Positions 1-10,689 of a DNA stretch of 64,000 nucleotides are shown piece after piece. Under the pieces are notes generated by a model. The model did not search any database. It had not been told where the DNA came from and saw only the letters and a list, made by a program, of their open reading frames with translations. The DNA is from Phascolarctos cinereus (Eukaryota; Chordata; Mammalia; Diprotodontia; Phascolarctidae), in contig NW_018344271.1 of assembly GCF_002099425.1 (NCBI RefSeq), positions 1,782,501 to 1,846,500 on the forward strand, given 5' to 3'. Position numbers and translations under genes: made by a program. Position 1 is the first letter of the stretch; each line of letters opens with the position of its first letter.

Positions 1-114
1 ATGGGGAGGGGGGCAAGTCAGCGAGTGCCAGACACTGTGCTAAGTGCTACAGAGAACAGGACGACGCACAGTCAGCAGAGGGCCCAGGGAGGGGCTGTTG
101 CCCTTGACTGTTTG

Positions 115-300
115 GGGAGAAGGGTCAGGAGGTCTGTTTTGGACATGCTGGACATCCAGATGCAAGGGGAGGGCAGTAGAGAGGCCCGGGTGGGACAGGC
201 AGCTGGGTGGCACACCAGCCCTGGAGCCATGACAGGCACTTGGTCCGTGGCAGCCAATGAGGCCATCCAGTGCAGTAGGACAGAGGGAGGAGGGGGTCAT
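115..300 (-). repeat. CR1/L2-clade LINE fragment
   Basis: The plus strand carries blocks (a 'gacatgctggacatcca' type block, then a 'gaggccatccagtgcagtaggacagaggga' type region) that recur at 19405-19580, 36300-36345 and 56390. In better preserved copies the minus strand encodes reverse-transcriptase-like peptide ('MSKTELIIFP', then 'LGV'). I therefore read this as an old, 5'- and 3'-incomplete LINE piece on the minus strand. The family assignment (L2 or CR1/L3 group) is by recall and the ends are approximate. Confidence 0.5.
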
Positions 301-2390
301 GGGACTTTCTCAAAGGCTGCAGAAGGGTGAGGATGTGAGAGTGCAGGGGAGGAAGTGGGTGTCAACGGCTGAGAAAGGAAGGGGAAAGAAGACAGGAACC
401 CCGGTTATAGAGGAGAAAACAGTCCCAGGGGAAAAGACCCGCTGCCTCAGAGCTACCTGTGTTGGCAGAGGGAATCTCCTCCTGGATTGGGGTGGGGAGG
501 GGGGTCAGTGGCGGCACATTCTGCCGCCCCCCCCAGCCACTCCCCTGACCAGGGCCTTCAGCAGAGCCCACCCCAATTGCCATCAGGGCTGGTGGCCAAG
601 GAGGAGGGAGCCCTGCTCCCACAAATGCAGAGGCCGCTTCAGCAGAGCTGGAACATCTCACCAGAAGTGGGCTGGCCAGCCCTGGCCACCAGCGGGGTGG
701 ACGGCTCTTTCCTTCTGCTGAGTCATGACAGGAGCAGCGGCCTCATCAGCCTTGTTCTCCTCCACCCTAGAGGACAGAGCCAAGAGCTACTGGATGTCAG
801 CAAATCCAGAGTGCAAGAGGCTGGTGGGGAGGTGGTGAGCCCCACGTCTTTGGAGGTCTGCAAGCAGGCTACTGGCTGACCACTTGTGGAGGGTGTGGGT
901 GTTGTGGAAGAGGAATCTGGGCTCTGATCCAATGTTTAACATGAAGCGGCTTGGAGCTCTGCTCAGAGTGTCTGAGAATCTCACGCGTCCAGAGTTTGCC
1001 AGCCTTAGGGCCTCGATGAAGCTGGCCCAGCTCAAGTCACTCAGGCCCTTGGTTCCAGCATCCTTCCCCTTCCAAACCCCCCTGGTCTCCATATGGCCCA
1101 TGTGGCTAGCAGTCTGCCCTAGCTTGTGCCAGCCCCCGCCAGGGGAGTTGGGCCGCCTCTGGGCCAGTGTCCGGTCAGCCAGCACCATATCTTGGCCACA
1201 CATCGACTACCAGCCTCCCAGGTACCTCTTGGTGGCAGGGAGCTTGATGGCCTCTCCTGCCCCATCAGATCCCAAGGACATGCCTCATACTCCCTCACCT
1301 TGTCTTCCACCAATGGCCAGTGAATTCGTTACTTCCTAGCTGTGTGACCCTGGGCCAGGCCCTGAAACTCTTTGTGCTCATCTGTAATGTGGGACTGTCC
1401 CATGGCTGGGAAGGAACCTTTCCCCTCCATGTCTCCTGGCTGACTCTGGAGGCCTGTGCCCATTGGCTGCCCACCAGGGGGCTCTGTGTGCCCATCCCCG
1501 GGAAGGAGGCCCTGGGCAGGGCAGGGAGGCATCACACCTCCCTCCACAAGGGTCTCTGCTTCTCCTGCCCCCAGGCAGACATTGCCTGGGTCCTAGATGA
1601 GTTTCAGCCTCCCAGCTTGTGCTGCCACCCCTCACCCCATCCTTCCCGGGCCATTCTCCAGGCTCTGTATCCGGCTTATCACTGACCTTCGTAGAAGACA
1701 CTCCATCCTTTTGGGGATCCAGCCTGCTGGGCCCAATCATGCCATGATTCCATGAGTTGGCTCCAGCTCAGGTCTGGGACTTTGTCTACTTGGGTTTCTG
1801 GAAGACTGGCTCCTAGCCTCTGGCTTGCCCTGCCTCAGGACTGAGACCCTCAGGTCTCTGGGGCCGCTGGGGTCCTGGCTCCCTGTCTCTGGCTTGCTGG
1901 GGCTCAAGCCTGGGACCCCTGGCTCCTTGGGGTTGTCTGCATGGTGGGTCAATCTTTTGACCATCTGAAGGCTCTCTTTGGGCTTGGCCTGCCAGGCCTA
2001 GAACACGAAGCCTTACCCCAGCCATCCCTGAGGCTCTTTGGGTTTTCACCAGGCCCCCTGTGTCTGCCTGGGGTTGGGGGCCCCCCCTCCAGATTTCTGT
2101 TCGAGACACTGCCCAGCCAGGCAGGGGCGGGACTCCCTGGGGCCACCTCCCCAGCAGGGGGTCAGTGGGCAAGCCTGAAAAGAAGCTTGCATTTCGCTGG
2201 ACCCTGGTGCCTTCTCCCCTCAGAGCCTGGTAAGTGGCCCCAGCCGCGCTTACGGTCCCAGCTTAGGAGGCCCTGGCTGCTTCTCTGGAGGGATGGAGGC
2301 CCAGAGAGACAGAGGGAGGACAGGAGGCGGGGCCCCCAGTAGGCGGGCTGAGGTGCCAGCCTCTTCCTCCTCCTCGGTCCCCTCGGGTTG
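301..2390. other. Unassigned GC-rich DNA, no gene recognised
   Basis: No open frame here looks like a known protein, and long frames occur on both strands as expected from high GC content. A weak MIR-like stretch lies at about 1330-1400, recognisable by the 'cctagctgtgtgaccctggg' block. A perfect NF-E2/MARE-type motif (TGCTGAGTCA) lies at 716-725. A strong-looking splice donor (CTG then GTAAGT) lies near 2230, with a pyrimidine-rich acceptor near 2090, but the intervening segment has no recognisable product. Confidence 0.4.
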
Positions 2391-2392
2391 TT

Positions 2393-2398
2393 AATAAA
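2393..2398 (+). terminator. Candidate poly(A) signal AATAAA
   Basis: AATAAA is followed at once by a GT-rich segment (gtgtctgtgt), the usual layout of a mammalian cleavage and polyadenylation site. It lies in single-copy-looking GC-rich DNA rather than in a recognised LINE or SINE tail. No upstream coding exon was recognised, so a terminal exon of a host gene is inference only. Confidence 0.3.
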
Positions 2399-2399
2399 G

Positions 2400-3384
2400 T
2401 GTCTGTGTCCCAGCCTGAGCCCCTCCTTCCCTGCCCCCTCCTCCAGCCTGGCTCATGACTGCTCCTTTGTTTCCATCTGTTTCCCCTGAGTTCCCTCCTC
2501 TGCTGCTGCTGCTGCCACGTCCCTGGTACCCGCCTGGCTGGCCTGGGGTTGACTCACTGGGTTCATTGCTGAGCCACACACCGAGGCCTGGGCACCAGGG
2601 GAGGCCCAGATGGGGCCCAGACTGCTGCTGCCTTCTGCCAACAAACACAATCAGTTACCCTTGCTTCTCTCCATTCCTCCTAGCCCCTGGGACTCTGCCA
2701 GGACTTGGCACTGGCTTCTCAGGGTGGCACGTGCTGACAACTTGGCCTCACCTCTGGTGGGCATCTCAGCACAGGGGCCCACCTTCTTCCTGCCTCTTTC
2801 CTCTGCTGTGACTGTGGCCAGAGCACTGCCTTCTCTGCACTGCAGTTTTCTTCTCTGGAGAACAGGGGCATTTACCAGCTCGGGTTCATGTTTGAAGGTA
2901 GCCCCCAGGTGCTGGGGCACTGTCTTAGGTTCCTGGGAGAGGTCACCCAGCAGCCATCCTGGGCTACCTGGAGAGGGAGGAAATCCTGTGCTTGCAGTGC
3001 CAAGGAAGGAGGGGAAGCTAAACTTCAGGAAGGTGGTCTTGAGCAGGGGACCCTCGGCTCTCTTCTCAGCTCCCATTCTAGAGCAGTGGGATGAGGGAGG
3101 AGCACCACGAGACCTAGGCCCTGGCCCTGGCTCCTGCACTCTCTCTAGCAAGCAAACCCTGTCTGCAAAATGGGGCAGCGATGCCTGAGCTTCCATGGGC
3201 TGGGCCAGGCCAGGCTAGTCAGGTGGCTCCAGGGTCGCTGGGCCTCTCTAGCTCCTACAGAAGGAAGCTGCGGAGGGAAGCAGAAGGAGCTGATGCGTGT
3301 GGATCCAGGCCCCCCTCTTATTTGTCACTTGTGTGGCTTCCTATGGGCCTGGGTTTCCTCCTCTAAAGTTGGAGTGAGGGGGTT
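2400..3384. other. Unassigned GC-rich DNA
   Basis: No gene, RNA gene or clear repeat was recognised. A faint SINE-like piece may lie around 3125-3180 (Ctg/tgcaaaatggggca type block). Frames on both strands are open for 60 to 190 codons but none has recognisable domains. Confidence 0.35.
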
Positions 3385-3389
3385 GCCTA

Positions 3390-3455
3390 GAACAGGGGAT
3401 GTCAGGGCTGGGAGGGCCCTGAGAACAGAGGATGTCAGGGCTGGGAGGGGTTTTG
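3390..3455. repeat. Short tandem duplication (about 33 bp x 2)
   Basis: The block 'gatgtcagggctgggaggg' occurs twice, about 33 bases apart, each time preceded by an 'aacag(g/a)gg' type lead. Similar 'tcagagctggaaggg' blocks belong to MIR3-like mammalian repeats (compare about 20712-20740 and 53557-53580), so this may be a locally duplicated piece of such a repeat. Confidence 0.55.
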
Positions 3456-3974
3456 GAGTTTGACTCTGCTGGGTTGCCAGGGTTTGTTGGCTTCACTGAG
3501 ACACACTTCTTGTCCCATCCCATTCCCTGACAGAGGAGAGGGCAGGGGAGTTGGCTGAGCTGTTGGGAACGTCAGGACACTGCTCCTGCCTGCACTACTA
3601 CCACCGCTAACCCGAGGCCCTTTCGTGGGCAGGGAAGGCAAGCTTTGTCTGGGTCTGGGCTCTGTTCTCTGACGTAGGCAGGCAAGGACTCAGCTCCATA
3701 GTGGGGTCGGGAATGATAACCAGCTTCCCAAAAGATAAAAGACTGTGTAAGTACAATGCACGTTAGTTTAGTCAGCATTAGCAACATTTCCTCCATCACG
3801 TCTCGATAGACAGTCGGCGTTAGATATTAAACAAGCAGCTAGTTCTCAAGGAGGTCTGAGCATACCTGTCTCAGGAGGACAGAGGATCACAGTGGGCCAT
3901 GGGGGGAGAAGGCGGGAAGGATGACCTGTGCCCACAGAAAGTGCTTAATGAACATACAGCAAACATGGCGAACA
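3456..3974. other. Unassigned; AT-richer patch at 3710-3860
   Basis: No gene was recognised. The patch at about 3710-3860 is noticeably richer in A+T than its surroundings and contains GATA-like words (for example 'aaaagataaaa'). It could be an old regulatory element, but only cross-species conservation could show that. Confidence 0.25.
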
Positions 3975-4150
3975 GGGCACGGTGGGCCAGCGGCCAGAGC
4001 ACTGGACACCTGGCTTCAAACACTGCCTCAGTCCCTTACCATATTAGCCTTGTGATGGTGGGCACGTCACTGATGCTCCTCATGCCTCAGTTTCCTCGTC
4101 TGTAAAATGAGGGAGTTGGCCTCAGTGGCCCCTCAGGTCCCATCCACGAT
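3975..4150 (+). repeat. tRNA-derived SINE (MIR/MAR1-like)
   Basis: The order of blocks is that of the marsupial SINE: 'gtgggccagcggccagagcactgga', then 'ggcttcaaa', then 'ccttgtgatggtgggcacgtcac', then 'gcctcagtttcctcgtctgtaaaatga'. A MIR-like end follows ('gagttggcctcagtggcc'). It is old and diverged, and no clear target-site duplication was seen. Confidence 0.8.
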
Positions 4151-5560
4151 CCCTGATAACAGTCTATGCCTGCCTCATCAAGACAGAGCCCTTCCTGCGC
4201 TGCTGGGTGAATTCCAGCAGGTGGCGCTGCTGAGCCCCGCCAGCCGGGTGGAGGGGCCAGGCAAGAGAGGATGGAGTGATAGGCAGATGCCAAAATTCTG
4301 GGGTTTGAGGGGAGCTGAGAAGCAGGTCTCTAGTGGAGGGGCACAGGGCTCGGTGCCTTGGAGGAAGGCATCCCGGGGCAGCCAGCCTCCTTACCTGACT
4401 CACACTCTATAGGTAAAGTGAGGGCACCTTCCGAGCACTCGTCCAGGCAGGTGAATAGCTGGTGCCCTGCCATCTTCCCAAGCCCGCCCAGGCAGACCCG
4501 GGGCTGTGCAGGCTCTGCTCCCCTGACCATGGAAGCGGTCTGGCTTCCCAGGCGGAGCGCCCTGAGGCAGGGGGCCGGAGCACCCCTACACACACAGACT
4601 GCTGCTGGGGCTGGGGGCCCTGGGCTGGGTGGAGGGGAGAGCTTCAAGAAGGACCTTAGCCTGGACTCCAGGGAAGGAAAGGGGCCTGGGGCAGCTGCCC
4701 TTTGCCAGGCTCTGTCGGCCTCCCCCTCCCAGGCCACGCCCCTGATATGTCTAACACCCCCCCCCATATCTGCCTGCCTTGGGCTCCCTTCCATTCCTGC
4801 TGTCATGAGTCCCGGTCCACGGCCTCTGTGGGTCTGACCCCCTCCAGAACCCTCCAGGGCCCTTTTTTTGTGCAGCCCCCAATCTCTTCTGAATTCTATC
4901 CATTTGGGCATTTACCTAGTCCTTCTCTGAGATTAGCTCACCCAAGGACACACGGATAAAGAGAGATCCGTGTCCCTCCCCTGCCCTCCTCCCTACCCTA
5001 CTGCAGCCAGGCAGCTGGCCCAGGCACGATGGGATTGAGCTGCCTGAGAGGGAGACTAGGTGCAATCCAGGAGGACTGGTGGAGGCAGTGGCAGAAGAGC
5101 TAAGCTTTGGAGAGTGGCTCAGTGGTTTGGACAAACAGAGGAAGGGGTGCATTCTGGGTAGAGTGGCTCCTGGGCTCAAGGCATGCAGCTGCCCTATCCT
5201 GGGGAACCTTGGTTCCCAGCCCCATACCTGACCACTCAGGATGCTGGCCTTGCCAACAGCCTCTCCTCCCCACCTCCTTCCCAGAGCCAAGGCTGGGGCC
5301 AGCTATCTATCCATGACTACCTTAAGGGAAGCAGGGAGGAGGCTGCAGGAGCCTCCCCACTGAGGGTCCTGGGCTTGGGCAAGGTTCAGGAAACTCATCT
5401 CTTCTTCCTCCCTGGCTGGCACCATGCCAGCCTGCCAGGAGGCAAGCTTGGGCCTCCCAGCTGCTGTCTGGACTGTCCAGGACTCCTGCCCAGGTGGGCA
5501 GGCAGGGGGCAGGAGGGGTGTGGGCACCTGGCCATCCCAGGGGCCCTTTCTCCAGATGCT

Positions 5561-5562
<2 letters not shown>
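4151..5562. other. Unassigned GC-rich DNA
   Basis: No gene or clear interspersed repeat was recognised. The open frames at 4330-4911 (minus) and 4358-4837 (plus) overlap on opposite strands and show low-complexity composition, so they are not called as genes. Confidence 0.35.

Positions 5563-5592
<30 letters not shown>
5563..5592. repeat. (TG)n microsatellite
   Basis: An uninterrupted TG dinucleotide run of about 15 units. Such runs are usually length-polymorphic and can adopt Z-DNA. No gene is attached to it. Confidence 0.95.
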
Positions 5593-5597
<5 letters not shown>

Positions 5598-6090
5598 TGA
5601 CACCCCTAAGACAGACCCTGTGATGAGGATGAGGTGTAGAGAGGCCAGGCCACATTGGGAAGAGAAAGGGGCAGGGCTGGGACTCTCACTGAGGAGCTAA
5701 TCTCAGGACAGAGAGGTGGCTGGCCCAGCCCCTGTGGTAGGGCTTTTCCACAAGAGACAACCTGGTCATGCCTGCCCCCTCCCCAGCCCTGTTCCCCTCC
5801 AGGCTCCCCATGAGAACCCCACCCTGCCGTGGATGCTCCCACTGTGCCAGGTTGGCATCCAAGGCTGGAGCTTTGGGGCAACCCCACTGAAGGGAGCTGC
5901 TTCGGAGGGGCCCTGTCCCTGCCCTCTAGGCCTTCAGGTACCAGAGATAAAGATACCAGGGCCAGCCCAAGTCTTGCCAAATGGCGGCTTAGTATACTAA
6001 AGACAGTATGGGGAGGAGGACTTGGGCTGGTACCTCCAGTGTACCTGCAGGGATACAGCACAGGCAAAAACAGAGAGATGGGAAATGAAG

Positions 6091-6094
<4 letters not shown>
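5593..6094. other. Unassigned GC-rich DNA between two (TG)n runs
   Basis: No gene or repeat was recognised in this stretch. Confidence 0.35.

Positions 6095-6134
<40 letters not shown>
6095..6134. repeat. (GT)n microsatellite
   Basis: A run of about 20 GT units that passes directly into a purine-only tract. The compound structure is the usual outcome of slippage next to a decaying repeat. Confidence 0.95.
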
Positions 6135-6137
<3 letters not shown>

Positions 6138-6321
6138 CAGAGATAGGAGACAGAGAGAGAGAGAAAGGAGAGAGACGAGAGACAGAAAGGAGAGGAGAAG
6201 AGAGGGAAAAGGAGAGAAAGAGATAGAGGGAGAGGAGAGGAGAGAAAAGAGAGAAAGAGAAGAGAGGAGAGAGACAGAGACAGAGAGAGAAAGAGAGGGA
6301 AAGGAGAGGAGAGAGAGAAAC
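6135..6321. repeat. GA-rich polypurine tract
   Basis: About 185 bases that are almost entirely purine on the plus strand, built of GAGA, GGAGA and AAAGAGA words. Polypurine tracts of this length can form intramolecular triplex (H-DNA) under supercoiling, which is established for mirror-symmetric tracts. Whether this one does so is inference. Confidence 0.9.
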
Positions 6322-7030
6322 ATCAGGAAGGCCCCTCTGGCCAGGTCTCTGAGTGTGGGAATGAGAGTAATAACTAAGGGATAGAGCTGGAATCGACGAG
6401 AGCCGGCTTGGAGCAGGCTTTTAAGCCAGAGGAGATTGCATTCGGTCCTGGGAGTAATAGGGAGCCATAACGGTTTGTTGAGCAGGGAGGGACAGTCTTC
6501 AGGAAGATGCCTTTGGTGTCTGGCTGGAGAATGGGAGGCAGAGGGTCCACGGGGAGGGAGCCTTGGGGAAGAGCCCCTGTCTGGTATTTGGAGGCATGGA
6601 GAAGAGGAGCAGGACCACAGGACTGGAGCAGGCAAACATCCTGACTCCTAAAAAGGAAAAGAACAGAGTTGGCAAACTCCAGGCCTGGGAGCCAGGACCT
6701 GAAGTTCTAGGGCATGTGATGGAAGGGGGGCATCCCAAGGAACCAGCCCAGACCACAGCAGAGCGAGGGAAGGGTGTGGCTCAGGAAAATAGTCTTGCGG
6801 AAAGGAGAGATGTGGGCCTGTAAGATGGGCTTAGAGCTGGTGGGAGAATGGTCAGACTCGAAGTTTAGGCCTTTGTAGTTAGAGGAGGCGGGTGTGGCAG
6901 CTGGTCTGGGGAATGGCCCTGGGCTGAAGGCGTGAGGGCACTTCATCACGTTAGTGAGTGTGTCCAAGCCCCAAAGCTGGCAGTGGTGGCAGCAGCCAGT
7001 GCCCTGGGTGACAGCCAGCAAGTTGTGCAC
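6322..7030 (-). repeat. CR1/L2-clade LINE fragment
   Basis: The plus strand shows the antisense pattern shared by many copies here, such as 'ttttaagccagaggagattgcattcggtcctgggagtaatagggagccata' at about 6419-6469. The equivalent in other copies reads 'aaatgccaaacagaggagtttggaattt...caatagggagccactgg'. It is diverged and probably split into several pieces; the portion beyond about 6560 is less certain. Confidence 0.55.
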
Positions 7031-7109
7031 TGAACCTCAGAGGGTGAAATTAGGAGGGAACCACAGAGGCTCTCTCATGGCTTTGGAAAGTCACTTCCCA
7101 GTATAAGAT

Positions 7110-7860
7110 GGAAAAGGACAGACAGCAGCCTGATACAGGGCCCACCACCTTTCCTCCCAAACCCTCTCCTCTTCTGAAGGCCGCCATTTCTGTGGCGGGC
7201 ACCACCATCCTCCTAATTACCCAGGCTCGAAATGCAGGGCCATCATGGCTCTTCCCTTTCCATCTCCCCCATCCCTCACTCCTCTCCCCATCTCTGTCCT
7301 TCTTCCTCCCCCTCTTCCCCATCCCTCTGCCCCACCCGTCTCCCGGCCCCAAGCCTCCCCACTCTCTAATCTATCTCCACTTGGTTGCCAGAGCGATTTT
7401 CCTCAAGTGCTGACCGGGCTGCCCACGACCGTTTCCCCCAGGCTTGCGAAGCATTCTCCTGGGCTTGTCCCCCAGAGCCCTTCCCAGCCTGCCTCTCGCC
7501 TCTGTCTCTAGACTGGTCCCACCACCCTGGGCCTCACTTGCTTGGTCCTCGAGCCAGCCTGGCTGGCTGGCCGTTCCCCTTGCTCTGCAGCAGCCCCGCC
7601 AGGCCTTGGCCCAGAACGTCCTCTTTGCAGGGATCGTCCCCATCTTTGCTGCGGTCTGCTGGAATCCCAGCTCTCCTCCAGGCTCCACTTGGGCACCCCT
7701 CCCTCCATCAGGCCTTTCTTGGGCCCATTTATCTGTGCCCATCTTGCTCCCAGCCCCTCTTCTAGACGAGGGACAGTGTTTTGTCTTTGTGCCCCCAGTG
7801 CCCAGCACGAGGCCTGGCGTATGGAGTCTGGTTGGATTGAACGAAGCCAAGGAAAACTGA
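7110..7860 (+). repeat. CR1/L2-clade LINE fragment, sense orientation
   Basis: The plus-strand frame reads 'FPPKPSPLLKAAISVAGTTILLITQARNAG', which aligns with the minus-strand peptide of the copies at 19051-19527 and 55973-56500 ('...ITVKGSPIFPVPQTPSLGV'). This fixes its strand as opposite to those. A 'RAIFLKC' segment follows at about 7390-7410. The 3' end near 7770-7850 has the 'gggacagtgttttgtctttgtgcccccagtgcccagcac' type tail of this LINE. It is non-functional because of stops and indels. Confidence 0.7.
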
Positions 7861-8599
7861 GCCAGGATCCCCCATGTGTGACCCTCCTTCCTACGCCCCT
7901 GGGCGTTGACGAAGTCAGTTTGGCAGCACAGGGAACAAAAACCATTGAACAATCACTCACATTCTTTAAACATTAACTTGGCTTCATGCTTCTGGTGTGA
8001 GATCCTGGAGCCATGATGGAGCTGAAGCAGCCTGGGCTGGAAGGAGCTGGCTCTTCCTGGGGAAGCAGAGGGCGGAGGGGTCAGGACTCTTGGCCATCCT
8101 GCCTCTGTGCCCTGGCATGTGCAGCGGAGGGCAAACAGGATGCCCTGCACAGTTGAGCGGCTTTGACCTTGGCTCTCGGTGGCTTCTCAGGGGCACTGAG
8201 CGTGGCTGAGGGTGGGGAGAATCAGCTACAGGGAAATCTGGCTTGGCTGGGAACAAGGAGGAGTCCAGAGGCCAGCGGGCCAGTCCTGAGTCTCATGCCT
8301 CGTATCAAGTCTAGGGACCTGGAGTTGGCCAGAGTACTGGACAGGGCCTTGAGGAGAGGGACAGGAACGGTCAGCAGGCCTCCTCCCCTGCACAGATGTG
8401 CCATCAGCCCCTCACCCGTCAGAGCAAGGCCTCCTCAGACCGAAAGCACACTGGCAACGCCTTGTCTCTGACCCCGGTAGTGAGCCTTTCATACCAAAAT
8501 GCGACCCTGACATTCCTTGTTCCCTCCAGAAGTTCAGAGGTCCTCATTGCCCCCAGCCACTTCCCCACCATCTGACTTCATTGGTAGCTGAGTCCTGGG
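7861..8599. other. Unassigned DNA
   Basis: No gene or clear repeat was recognised. Open frames on both strands are short and have no recognisable domain. Confidence 0.35.
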
Positions 8600-9175
8600 C
8601 AACAGCCGACTATTGCCACCTTTGGGTTCTGGGGATAACCCTGAAAGCTCTGGTTCCTTATTGTTTGTTTGGGTTTTTTTGGTGAGGTATTTGGGGTTAA
8701 GTGACTTGCCCGGAGTCATGCAGCTAGTGAGTGTTATGTGTCTGAGGTTGGGTTTGAACTCAGGTCCTCCTGACTTCAGAGCTGGTGCTCTATGCACTGA
8801 GTCACCTAGCTGCCCCTGCTCTGGTTCTTTAGAATCATCACTCGTGAGCCCCCACCGGTGTGCTTCCCATAGAATATCACCCAGACTCAATAAGCTTTTA
8901 GAAAGGGTATTTACTAAGCAGGGGTAATAAAAACAGTCTCCCCAGACTGGAAGAGCACTCTCCCCTTGCACACACAAGGCTACTGAGGAGCATGGGCTCA
9001 AACCGTGGTAGAGTGACAGTGAGACACATGTAGAGGAGGAGGCGCAGTGCTGGATTAGGGAGTTCTTTTCTCCCTTCATGGAGTCCTCCTGAATTCCCCT
9101 TTAGATGGAGCTTTCTATTGGACACCTCACAGCATCCTTGTGTTTAGTACATTTCTGCTGTCTCTCGGCTCCCAG
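8600..9175. mobile_element. LTR-like retroelement remnant, copy 1
   Basis: About 400 bases of this segment match a second copy at 37650-38060 and onward, in the same orientation. Shared landmarks are 'ggggataaccctg'/'ggaataaccctg', a 'ccggtgtgcttcc'/'ctggtgtgtgcttcc' block, an 'aagcttttagaaagggtattac' type block, and 'cccctttagatggagctttctattgga'. The internal composition resembles a retroviral LTR fossil, but no provirus body was recognised. It is broken by a SINE insertion at 8661-8817. Confidence 0.45.
8661..8817 (-). repeat. tRNA-derived marsupial SINE with target-site duplication
   Basis: It reads in reverse: T-rich tail, then 'ggggttaagtgacttgcccggagtcatgcagctagtgagtg', 'gggtttgaactcaggtcctcctgacttc', and ends 'ctatgcactgagtcacctagctgcccc'. 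It is flanked by a near-perfect 14-bp duplication of 'gctctggttcctta' (8647-8660 and 8818-8831, one mismatch). The duplication shows that it inserted into the LTR-like repeat around it. Confidence 0.9.
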
Positions 9176-9839
9176 AGCAGAAGCTGCTGCTGCTCCAGGT
9201 GGAGCTGCTCCCAGCTCCAGGGCAGGACCTTCAGGCCTTGCAACTTTCCAAAGTCCACAAGGTCATAAACGGATTATTTATGACTCTGGAAACTCAAATG
9301 ACTTCTCAAAGCTTATCTTTGCCCTTGGCACGCCTCCCACTACTCCCAGCACGAGTTATGTATGTCCTGCTACTCAGGGTGAATAAGGATGAGGGCTGGG
9401 GGAGGGGTGCTCTTTCCTCCCTCCTCCCTCCTCCCTCAAAGGGGCCTGGAGCCCTCAGCTCCTGAATGTGGAGTCCTCTCTGACTAGATCAACTGGCTTT
9501 CAATTGGCTTGCTGCCTTGCTAGGCAGCCCAAGAAGCGTGACTTAATCTCCAAGTGATCCCAAGATGACCCCTGCGCCCAGTGAATCAGAGCCCCCATGA
9601 TCCTCTTAGACTAAAGGAGGGTTTCTTCACACCTACTTTTCTTTTGTTTGAGCCGCCAAACCGTCTCTGTGCGGCCATCCTGGGGGGCCTCTTGGACCAG
9701 TTGGAGTGCTCTTCTCCCTCTCTCCTACTTCTCAGGGTGACCTCATCAGATGCCATGGATTTAATGACCATCTCTGCTGACCCCAGTCTTGTGTCTTCCT
9801 CTGCACGTCCCAGAGACATCTGACACTGCACGGATCCAA
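9176..9839. other. Unassigned DNA
   Basis: No gene or confidently assignable repeat. The stretch near 9245-9360 is A+T richer and unlike the flanks. Short direct words at 9410-9435 (ctccctcctccctcctccctc) form a minor pyrimidine microrepeat. Confidence 0.3.
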
Positions 9840-10165
9840 AACTGGCCTTGTTTTCTTGCCCTCTAAATCCTCCCTTTTCCTACTTCCCCTATTAATGTTG
9901 AGGACACTAGTCAGTTGGTTGGTATTTATTGAATGCCTGCTCGGTGCTGGGCACTGTGCTAAGTACAGTCAAAGACAGTCCCTGCCCCGTAGGAGCTCAC
10001 GGACTAGTGAACAGGTCTTCCGATGGAATGGCCCCATGCACCCATCCCTCACGCTCTCCCCCTTGGAGTCATCCCAGGCTCCTCACTCTCTCACCCCCAG
10101 ATTCAACATGGTGCCGAGGCCTGTGGAATTCACGTTTGCAGCATCCCTCTAACATGGCTCTGTAA
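9840..10165 (+). repeat. CR1/L2-clade LINE fragment split by a SINE-like 3' end
   Basis: The outer parts (9840-9905 and about 10020-10165) carry the sense LINE pattern: 'cacgctctcccccttggagtcatcccaggctcctcactctctcacccccagattcaacatggtgccgaggcctgtggaattcac' type text at 10048-10130, equivalent to the 'LGVILDSSLSHP..' region. Between them, 9910-10015 holds a 'ttggtatttattgaatgcctgctcggtgctgggcactgtgctaag' type block, a MIR/L2-type 3' module seen many times in the window. Confidence 0.65.
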
Positions 10166-10689
10166 GGTCTGGGGTTCCCTGGCTGGGGAATGCTGCACCT
10201 CCCCCACACCTGGGTGATGTTCTTGATGCCAAAGGAAGAGGCCAAGGACCTCCAGGCTGATTAGAGCAGTCTAATCAATCATTAAAAATACTTAAAAATG
10301 GGTAATCCGGGGGGGGTTGCCAGACATTCAGAGGCTTCCCGCAAAGACCCCAGGAAAGCCCAGTGGTGATTATAGAAAGCAGACAAAGGCAGGCAGAGCT
10401 GGAGAGCACATCCCGGCTTCTTGGCGGCTATTTCAGATTTCTGCAGAGCAAGGCACTCATTTCCGAGCTTGGGTGTTAAGCCAATGTTGATAGGTAAATG
10501 CCCAAGCACGAGATTGTGTACAGGTCACAACGTGGTCACAAATAAGTCAACCTTTCTTGTCATGGCTTTTACCTGATACGTTATCTGAGTTATGAGTCAG
10601 CTTCTGAATTTATGATTCAGTATCTGAATTATGATCATTAACAAGCCACCATGGGCTTCCACCTTTCATGGGGTTTGACTTGATGGCTT
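10166..10689. other. Unassigned DNA with a GATA/MARE-like motif cluster
   Basis: No gene was recognised. Within 10570-10640 the sequence is A+T rich and contains a GATA-type word (TTATCT, 10581-10586) just before TGAGTCAGC (10593-10601), the core of an NF-E2/MARE site, and two related 'tgattcag'/'tctgaatt' words. This spacing is known from erythroid enhancers, but by sequence alone it is only suggestive. Confidence 0.25.

Noticed and set aside
5997-6635. 212-codon minus-strand frame with Ser/Leu runs
   Set aside because: It is the complement of the (GT)n and GA-rich tract plus LINE sequence.
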